From Stromatinia cepivora (Eukaryota; Ascomycota; Leotiomycetes; Helotiales; Sclerotiniaceae): 64,000 nucleotides of DNA. Made by a program: the position numbers and the translations under genes. Under the pieces are notes generated by a model. That model ran no database searches, was not told the DNA's origin, and worked only from the letters and a program-made list of their open reading frames with translations. Each line of letters begins with the position of its first letter. The first letter of the stretch is position 1. Of this stretch, positions 57,201-64,000 are shown one piece after another. Location: the NCBI GenBank assembly GCA_014898415.1, contig RCTD01000032.1:598217-662216 (forward strand), in the 5' to 3' direction.

Positions 57201-59030
57201 GTTGTGGCTGACAGGGTTGGCGCCGTTACTATTGATACATTGAAGGAAATCAACACCGCACCACCTGCAACACCATCGGAATCAAGTGAACCAGCACCTG
57301 AGCCTTCACTTGCACCGGTTCCTACTCCTACTCGCATCATCCAACGCCCAGCTGCCAAGGAGAATACTCCCAAGGAAACAAAGAAGGCTGCGCAGCCAGA
57401 GACATCTTCTTCAGTACCCAAAGCTGAAGAGAAGGCTGAAAAGAAGGAAGTCCCGGCCGCACTTGCCAATGGTGGTTTAGCCGGCGCTAGTGGAACTGAA
57501 AATAAGGCTGAGAAGAAGAAGCGACGAAAGGCCAACTCATCTTCCGAATCTGCAGTAAATTCTGCTCAACCTAAAAACGTCGCAACAGATAATTATTCAG
57601 CACCAAGAAACGGCAGTGCTTCTCGCGCCAACATGAATACTATTCCAGATGTTGGTAGCTCTTCAAGCTTCTCAACAACTGGCTTGACGGAAGAAGTTCT
57701 TAAGGATATTGAAGGTCGCGTTTCTGGAGAAGTCAAAAAATTGCTCAACGATTCTTTCAATAATTTGGATCAAAGAATTAAGGATGACAGACGTACCCAA
57801 AATGCTGTCAATGATGCCAAACAAGATGCTGTCCTTCGTCTCGTATCTAGCACTCTTACTGGTAACCTGGAAGAATCATTGAAGCGCATCGTCAATGGAG
57901 CATTAGAAAACTCTATCGTTCCCGCCATCGAAAATATCACCTTAAAGACCGTCGATCAACGAGTTGCTCCAGCTCTTGCCAACCATTTGAACCAAAGCTT
58001 ACCAAGAGAACTGCAAAAGATTCTTCCAGATGCCGTCAACAAGGTTATGCAGCAACCCCAACTTTTGAAGTTGATGTCAGAAACTTTGGCAAAGAGTGTC
58101 TCATTTCCCTTCGAAGAGCAATTTGCTACTCTTTTGAATAACAGCATCACTCCTGCTTTTACTCAGTTGGCTGTCAATACTTCTCAACGTGTCGCAGCTG
58201 ATGTTCATCGCCAAGCTCAAGAACAGATCGGTAACATTGAACGTCAACGTCATGCCGACAGCCTTAAGATCGAACAATTGACTCAACTTGTCACTGGGTT
58301 GACGGAGACTATTTCATCCATGGCCGCTGCCCAATCTGAGTTTCAAGCTCAATTTTTGCGTGTCCAGCAGAGGGATAGACAAGCATCGTCTTCTCACCGT
58401 GCCAGCCCTGGTCTAGGTCATAACTCCAGCAGGCCATCTGTTTCTTCAGCACTCGCAGCTCCTGTTGTTGAGGAGAAGTCGCCACAAGAACTAGAGTATG
58501 AGGAGATGTTCAAGCATATTCAAGGCCCTATGCAAGAGGGTAGATACGAAGATGCTGTTGTCCGTTGGTTGCAAACTGGTAGAGAGCAAGAGTTCTTTGC
58601 AAGATACTTCTGCAGGTTCTCTCCAAAATTCATTACTGAACTTAGCCCACTTTTGCTCCTCAGCCTTGGCGCTATCATCACCATTGAGTTGACTGATGAT
58701 CTTATGAATCAACGTCTTGCCTGGACTGAAACCATCTTGAACTCCTTCCAGATCAAGATGGTCAGTGGATATCTTGTAAGTTTTGTGCACTTCTATTATA
58801 TCTACTGTATACTAATATTATCTGCAGGAGATCAGGTCGCCGACCTCGTTCCCAAGATTATGAATATCTATATTCAACGCCTCGAACATCTCTTCATGCG
58901 TATCACCAATGTTGCTCCTTCTGATCCTCTCCTCAAACAACTTTCTAATATGGTTGCCACTGCCAACCGCATTCTTGAGCTCTATCGTGAGCGACCATCC
59001 TCCCGCCATATGGCCGGCTTTTCTCAATGA
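54204..59030 (+). CDS. EDC4: Enhancer of mRNA-decapping protein 4 (EDC4/Ge-1) homologue, about 1,590 residues
   Basis: Large scaffold protein of P-bodies that in other eukaryotes bridges DCP1/DCP2 in 5'-to-3' mRNA decay. The start used is MSGYPTGSGG at 54204; an in-frame ATG seven codons upstream is possible. Residues 1-480 are disordered and Gln/Asn/Ser/Pro-rich, with a short 'SSLLNLLKF'-type motif and 'YLLRLLNQPK'. About 525-905 form the WD40-like domain ('GRVKFWDVRPL', 'HTLQLWDLALGKPVQEIHLP', 'YHPATGVIVVGHP'). About 1015-1115 is an Ala/Lys/Glu linker. About 1160-1385 is a coiled-coil-prone helical stalk. The C-terminal Ge-1 helical repeat domain ends '...LVPKIMNIYIQRLEHLFMRI'. An intron lies near 58770-58829 (GTAAGT at 58770, TACTAAT, then TGCAG or ATCAG). 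The frame-preserving 60-nt choice ends at ATCAG before 'VADLVPKIM'; the 52-nt choice at TGCAG would truncate the C-terminus. Confidence in family is high; the exact splice site is uncertain. Confidence 0.93.
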   Translation: MSGYPTGSGGNDGRGLDSLFAQLRQQQNQSAAPVHLEPSYNYYNNNNNNNGFFGQNQQLPSHYQQPSVSSPLPTPPIHGQQHHHNSAIMSPVDTPHAEPPRLANPAGTAPGDNRTSSLLNLLKFSQPSASKPNNQAAPIGTPLPPSRDSSMNFGGNSDVLGQVSAGNRGGQDLLAALMGGAQQKPVSTPQMTQASPQFASASQPQSSSSFAAATSPPADTQAYLLRLLNQPKPPQTGDESPHLNTEKVLTPPSKASSLDEVGDLAQTLEDTKIDMDMNMMSSAAFEGKIGRPLGKENTRDVTPQPRNNQGLFTYVNPFEELAASSPRNRTPKATTAGPSNPNTSAPAFQILKRQDSTDNKRKMDERSNVDSPAQVFSKRKLGSPAVSSGPPTPLPDGRTQLEALIGIGAPSPAANGKGKETVSHALEEVGDTVDQAVQEALAHAEQEATNAEIEKDLRNMLAAKTESQFEDRAHVAATAIKKVLDKDDTVLDDLPTPVADEVKEIIDDAAQGHIADSWESADAEDAPPTNDETVIKVFNFPMKPWTSITIKNSEEGRPIFRDEVIVDIARLKKEFDQIDRTLVTASANFIVYGMSKNGGIRIIRQADGKDSRLFTETHDRIFNVSTSSAPADLKDTIIGTGISGTVYWAVVKDGEGDFIEENHPEMHGFALPPIQTPDNESAGGVLKTRARKSSNHPEFFAVGRGKSIQIIYPSVIMRNSFLKNGKERIVDTDRYLAHRSLKVNTGKAGKDFTFSEDDTTIVSLDKAGRVKFWDVRPLTQIPEDELHQKAPPVEIKEPLTTLITTPATEKSWPTSVLFVDKLRPYQKGGPLRYMIVGMKQNHTLQLWDLALGKPVQEIHLPHSKESDAVCSVLYHPATGVIVVGHPTRNSIYFLHLSAPKYNLPRTVTQAEYVERLANNDSSVSKPESTAVVSGMREYSFASKGNLRSLDILQNPAAPPTRGEPITLFELYAMHSKGVTCLNIKQADLGWDANNKCISAVVADRVGAVTIDTLKEINTAPPATPSESSEPAPEPSLAPVPTPTRIIQRPAAKENTPKETKKAAQPETSSSVPKAEEKAEKKEVPAALANGGLAGASGTENKAEKKKRRKANSSSESAVNSAQPKNVATDNYSAPRNGSASRANMNTIPDVGSSSSFSTTGLTEEVLKDIEGRVSGEVKKLLNDSFNNLDQRIKDDRRTQNAVNDAKQDAVLRLVSSTLTGNLEESLKRIVNGALENSIVPAIENITLKTVDQRVAPALANHLNQSLPRELQKILPDAVNKVMQQPQLLKLMSETLAKSVSFPFEEQFATLLNNSITPAFTQLAVNTSQRVAADVHRQAQEQIGNIERQRHADSLKIEQLTQLVTGLTETISSMAAAQSEFQAQFLRVQQRDRQASSSHRASPGLGHNSSRPSVSSALAAPVVEEKSPQELEYEEMFKHIQGPMQEGRYEDAVVRWLQTGREQEFFARYFCRFSPKFITELSPLLLLSLGAIITIELTDDLMNQRLAWTETILNSFQIKMVSGYLVSFVHFYYIYCILILSAGDQVADLVPKIMNIYIQRLEHLFMRITNVAPSDPLLKQLSNMVATANRILELYRERPSSRHMAGFSQ

Positions 59031-62000
59031 GAGCGTCCGCGGCATCACGAATAATAACATTATACACACTCCGGATATCTTTTTGTTTGGCCATTTGCGG
59101 AGATCTCACTTCAGTGGCTGCACCAACTTTCCCCCTTGAGCAATTTCTAGTTCTCTAGTATGCTTATTACTATGCCAAACACCGAACACAGTTACGGCCT
59201 TTTCGTAATTGAGCATTGGCTCGAGATACTGGAATGTTCTCAGCCTTGCTATCGATCTCTCAATCTGCGAATCTTCCGGCTTATGTTCATACAACATTTT
59301 TCAAAACTTTCCGTTCTTTACTTTCTTTAAATTATTTTTTGTGCCAATATCAGCGAAAAAATCGCGCTTCTGCGTATGTCTTTTACTACCTACATTTTCT
59401 GGCGCATGAGCGACATACATAAACACTATCTGGTTATAAAAATCTCATGCTTTGGTCGGTGGGGAGCTATGGGTTGGCTTGGGTCGCTGAAAATGATTCT
59501 CTAATGGCTGTTCTGATCTTACGATATGATACCATTTGGAGATTTTATGGGACTTTCTTTTCTTTCCTGAATAATATCGAATGTGAATGTGCATGGGGGA
59601 GGAAAATCGACGATAATTATGGAATGGATGGATGGATGGATGAATTTTCATGCGACCCTGGCTTACCTAGGCCTGATTTGGCTTGATCTTTGATTAAATT
59701 TGAAGATATTGCGAGATATACCCTTAACGGCCTTGAATGGAATGATTGTGGTGGAGCTTTATTTGTGTGTACTCTAGACTCGCAGAGCTTCTTTGAAGGC
59801 TTCGACGAGAGATATGATCATTAGGCTGGTGAATAATATTCATTTGCATTTATTTATGTGTGAACTTGAGTTTTGATGTGAATGAAATAGTATCGTGTCA
59901 TGTAACTTGTTCAGCATTAACTGTGGCACTGATTCTAGTGAGTGGTGTGGAGTGAATAAGATGAGTGAGGTATGTAAATGTACCGCATTACAATATAAAA
60001 AACCATTCCAAGGCAGCTTAATCCTAGGTAATTGAAGCGGTTAATTTACTCGGTACCACCTAGGGAGTATAGATTGAAGAGTTAGATATATTATAGCTCC
60101 AAGTTTACTATCGGTTCATGTATCCATGTATCCAGTAAGTGTGAAGTGTGCTTTCTCTCCGTGCTCTCTCCAATAGTTTGGCATTTCTCAGCTTTTGTTG
60201 GATGTGATAATGCAGCAAGTCTCACATAAAGTATATATACAACTACTCGAGTAGTGTAGATATATAGACATCCAGATATTTGTTAGTGTCTTGCATTATT
60301 TATGATATATTGTTTATATGGTTTAAAGTTTGACCTGATTAATGCACTATCTAGGGTTTCATGGGCAGCTAATCAGGAATAGAGAGAGGTATGGGATTGG
60401 AATTGGAATTGGGGTTTCCAAAGGTTTTTATTTTATTTTAGACGCTGGTCGGTGTATGAGTGAGACTGGATGAGGAGGGGGTTGTATTCTTAGAGGTCAG
60501 TGGATAAGTTAGGGGGTAAAATATGGGATGTGAATTATGAATTATGAAAGTTTTACTTGAGTAGGTTTTGGTGGGATTGAGGGGTGCAGAGAATTATTCT
60601 TGCTGATCAGTATTATTGTTCAATGTATATTAATAATGGCATAGATATTTGGTGATGTTTAACGTCATGTTTGAATTCCCTGCTCGGTACGGTACTCAGG
60701 GAAAGAGGAGATACGGATTATGGTAGAATAGATTATTAAGATTTTGAAATTGGTAAAGTGTCTGCAGAAGATATTTTGATATTTATATATTCATATATTT
60801 ATGTTGTATGTATGTATCTCCTGATGCAAATCCGTAGGGCTTCAATGTGGGTTGTAGGAAATCCTGTCACGATCATTTGTTTGCTTCTTATGGAAGGACA
60901 GTTTGGCTTTGTATATCACTCTGCGAGAAACAAGAATTTCTGGAAGTAGTTTCTCTATAGAGAATATACCTTTTGGAGGAAATGGGCGTTTGGAAAAGAA
61001 CGTTCCCATCAAAGGGGATGCATGTTGTACCATCTCTTTAGAGAAAAGCTCGAAAGATGACTTTCGGAGATGCTATGGAGACCATACAGACCTCTAAGCT
61101 AAACTCAGTGGATGTGGATAAGAGTTGCTAAACTTTCCTCGTTTGTACATGAAGTTAAGTATTGGTGTAATTGACTAGAGATCATGATTATTCAAATTTC
61201 ATCATTGGGCTTGGCTGTCTCTGGTCTAGGAATGACATCATCCTATTATATAGTAAAGTCTATACCATTAGCTAATACAAAGTTTTGATCGATCATTCCA
61301 GTTATTTGAGTGGACTTGTCCCGCTGGTAGCTTGGAAAACGGTTGGTGTAGCCGCTATATTCCCTTGGAAATTTGAAAGGGAGTTCTATTATCGACAAAC
61401 ATTCTTCCACCACATTAACTATTCCATCCGATTACCTATGTCTCCTCATGACACAAGCCAAATACCTACCTCCCCTCCACCGTCAATATCTACCTCCTCA
61501 CTAAGCGAAACCAACACGCGTATCATCTCGTAGCTGAAAAAGTCTGGTTACATCGCTCGCAGCCTAAGGATCAGTCAGATTTTCACGGAGTCTTTCGATC
61601 CGATGGCCGCGACCGATCTAATTCATTTATTTTCATCTATTTCGGAGAAATCGATCCGTGATAACTAAAATTGTCATATAATTGAACGCCGCCAGTCTTG
61701 GCATCATGTACAAGAGATTGAAAAGGGCTTGGAAGTGTTTATACATGTGAATTGGTGGAGTATCCAAAGATTCCTTTTCCAAGAGAGGAAGTTGGGTGTG
61801 TGTGGAGAAGGCTTCTGATTATGAATGATCATGATTGCGGAAAAGGAGAGGGGGAGGGGGAGTTTTTCGCATAAGTTTGGAGAAAGCGATGTATACACTT
61901 TTTAATTAGTTTATACTGTACCTACCTTAATCAACTATTCCAGCTGTGTCCAAAGAATTTACCTTTGGACAGCCCATCCCCACCTGAAATCCAACCCAAT

Positions 62001-62936
62001 CTGACACCAATCAACTAAGCACAGCAAGCCTCCAAATCTAACCCAATAGCCCCATCTAGACCAGCAACCCAACATACCCCACAACCCCACACCCTACGCC
62101 ATCTGATCCCAAACCGGAATCCGGACCTCCAATCTTAGATTACAAGACAATGTAAAACCCATTTCCCTCCCGCACTCTCTCGAGACTCCACCTTTACTCC
62201 TCAAACCTCACGCCTCACGGCTTCTACTAGCTACCGCCTCCTACATTTCCACAAAAACCCCACTTCGTGATTGAAAAGGGATGAAGAGGGGCAAAGAGAT
62301 GTGTTTGTTGCATATCGCATTTTTGTGGGCCGTGACACCCGTGTTGGTTATGGCTTGTTTGGGGGTTGATTTGAGGGGCGGGGTGGGTGATGAGGCTAGA
62401 TTGGAAAGTTTGCTTCTTCATTTGGTATTTCAGAGTGAATGGAAATGGAGATCTGTCTTTTTATCTCATTTGGATGATTTAAATGTTGCACGTCTGAATG
62501 AAGACCCACTTCAATAGTGCTTGACTATGTGGAGGAGGTAAGCTGGTAAGTGAAGACTATGTGGGTATCACTGGAAGATAGTTTGCTTGGAGGGCGCACG
62601 GAAAAACCTACCTGTTTTTGAATCCACACTCACGTCACTCACTCACTCATTGTGGCGAATAAAGGGTAGAATTCTTCCTGGAAGTAGAGTAAGAGATTCA
62701 TGAAAAGTATCAATATTCGAGTGATGGAGGTTTGAGTAAGATAAGGCTGATTGATGTATGCCGTGGCTGACCGAAGGTCTAAGCCACAAAAAGAGTTTTG
62801 GCGAACTACTGGTACTGTTTCGGGTACACAGAGGAATTTATTGATAGTCGTCAATTATAAGCTCTATTTTGATCATAGAGATACAAATAATACATTATTG
62901 CAAACTGTCGGGACAAACCTGACGAGTCCCGTTATC
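59031..62936. other. 3.9-kb intergenic region; no supported gene
   Basis: Lies between the 3' ends of EDC4 and the rhodopsin-like gene, which converge here. It has several short open stretches on both strands (e.g. 59106-59297, 60903-61097, 62281-62517) without domain or splicing support. Short GGAT repeats near 59625-59643. Confidence 0.5.
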
Positions 62937-64000
62937 TTACTCAATCCCCTCGTGGTCATGTTCGCGTTCTACTTCCCAGTCAAGGGAAGTCCGAACCTTG
63001 ATCATCTTACTCTGGCTTGCGTTGCTTCCCACACTCATGTTACTCCTTTTAATTCCTTTGTAGGGTGTGGTCACATCGTCGGAGGGGAGGCGTTCCTTTC
63101 CCAAAGTCACATCATAACTTCTCGATGAAATTTTCGTACTCAACTTACTCCTTCCTCCGAGTCGTTGGAGAGTAAATGATGAATCACCTGTTGCATTTGT
63201 TTTGGACCGAGTTGTCGATTGGCCTATTCGATGAGATTCTTCATAGAATTCATTTCCGAGTATACCCGAGTCGAGTGATTCAAGGAATGGTTTCAGATAT
63301 GGTAAACAGGGTATGATAAAAGAGAGGGAAAGGACGACTTGGGAGGCAATAGTTGAAGTCCATGCGTTGAGGATGAGATCTCGCGAGTGCTCGACTTTAT
63401 GGAGAAGGACTGTCTCACCGATAAGAGCTCCAACGATTCTAAAATCAGTTAGCGATGGTTTTGCATGAGCTGTGTTATTTTGGGGAAAGAGACTTACAGC
63501 ATTCGAGTTCCGAAGCAACAGAGTATGGCAAACTTCTGCGCTCGACGGACACGCAAATTCCACAGAATATAGAGTGGGATAATCGTCAATACAACGTTCA
63601 AAAGCATTTCGAAAGTCAGAATCACGATCCAAAATGCGTACTGGGAAGGTGATGCCTGGTTAGTAGGAATGTCATAAAATGGAATGGAATACCTACTTGG
63701 TCGAGACATTTGTTACCATCGAACATCCAAGTTTTTGGAGGAGAACATTGAAACACGCTCGTGATGACGGAAACAATAGCCCAGATACTAGTGAAGTAAA
63801 TATAGTATAGAGATATACGTTGATGTGTAGTATTGGGGGTGATGATGCGAAGGAATGCTATGGAAGAGAGCCGAGTGAAGTATAATGTTACTATGAATAG
63901 AATGTTGGCCGAATAATGTGCCTAATGAAAGGCGTATTAGTCGCAGCTATTCAATGAAATACCAAGATACCCAATTACTTTTAAGAGTCTGACATGTTGA
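62937..64000 (-). CDS. Fungal rhodopsin-like integral membrane protein (PTH11-related type), 3' part only
   Basis: Minus-strand gene running off the right edge. Exons from right to left: one ending near 63980 (donor AAAA/GTAATT), then 63921-63697, 63640-63498 and 63438-62937, with introns 63696-63641 (GTAGGT...CCCAG) and 63497-63439 (GTAAGT...TTTAG). Spliced blocks include 'HYSANILFIVTLYFTRLSSI', 'IWAIVSVITSVFQCSPPKTW', 'MFDGNKCLDQYAFWIVILTF', 'VVLTIIPLYILWNLRVRRAQ' and 'SFIIPCLPYLKPFLESLDSG'. These are the order and signatures of helices 3-7 in the fungal rhodopsin-like family, whose members are plasma-membrane proteins, some resembling the PTH11 receptor. The Cys-Pro-x-x-x-W loop and the PYLKPFLESLxSG end are diagnostic. 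The C-terminal tail is Ser/Thr/Lys-rich and probably cytosolic. No retinal-binding Lys is expected. Ligand unknown. Confidence 0.85.

Noticed and set aside
62281..62517. 78-codon plus-strand open stretch with a hydrophobic N-terminal segment.
   Set aside because: It lies in the 3' flank of the rhodopsin-like gene, with no cleavage site, domain or splicing support.
1..64000. tRNA, rRNA, CRISPR array or operon-like organisation.
   Set aside because: I searched by eye for cloverleaf, conserved rRNA blocks and regularly spaced repeats and saw none; the tandem repeats present are minisatellites or microsatellites without spacers.

Overview
The window looks like a nuclear chromosome segment of a filamentous ascomycete, probably a leotiomycete such as a member of the Sclerotiniaceae. 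The reasons are short GT-AG introns with internal CTAAC/TACTAAT-like branch sites, fungal-specific families (2EXR-domain protein, fungal rhodopsin-like membrane protein, CYP monooxygenase, LicD/Mnn4-like protein, EDC4/Ge-1), and a sharp split between a very AT-rich, gene-free block and ordinary gene-bearing DNA. The genus is inference.

Bases 1 to about 29,150 are an AT-rich block made of nested, mutation-riddled LTR retrotransposons. One Ty1/copia family (called alpha here) is present three times: copy A (minus-sense, 1-5465, running off the left edge), copy B (plus-sense, 6500 to about 13530) and copy C (minus-sense, 20911-24828). A and B face each other 5' end to 5' end. A is interrupted by a 1,519-bp LTR element that has a gag-like region but no pol (3880-5398, target duplication GCTTT). 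B is interrupted by a 2,010-bp LTR element with no recognisable gene (9189-11198, target duplication GTAAT). Both insertions have an empty counterpart in another alpha copy. A second, structurally complete copia element lies at 14514-19997 with 166-bp LTRs and dead integrase and reverse transcriptase. A 1,996-bp miniature copia-type element (26408-28403, target duplication ATATT) sits inside the remnant of an element related to the one at 9189. LTR pairs differ almost only by C-to-T/G-to-A changes and coding frames are full of TAA/TAG, as expected from repeat-induced point mutation (RIP).

From about 29.2 kb the composition becomes normal. Genes in order: a small 79-residue protein (33206, plus); a two-exon protein of about 669 residues with a tandemly duplicated 5' leader (35845, plus); a six-exon cytochrome P450 (39149-41171, minus) divergent from a 2EXR-domain protein (41883, plus); a secreted LicD-family protein (49175, plus); a small two-helix membrane protein (52692-53171, minus); the mRNA-decapping scaffold EDC4/Ge-1 (54204-59030, plus); and the 3' part of a fungal rhodopsin-like integral membrane protein (62937 to the right edge, minus). 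A second AT-rich island at 34,108-35,150 separates the first two genes and includes a probable non-LTR insertion with a 13-bp target duplication and a (TAC)n tail.

The genes do not form an operon or an obvious pathway. The P450/2EXR divergent pair is the only arrangement that suggests shared control. I found no RNA gene, CRISPR array or other defined system. The most informative content is the nested transposon stratigraphy and the duplicated leader at 35.5-35.85 kb.
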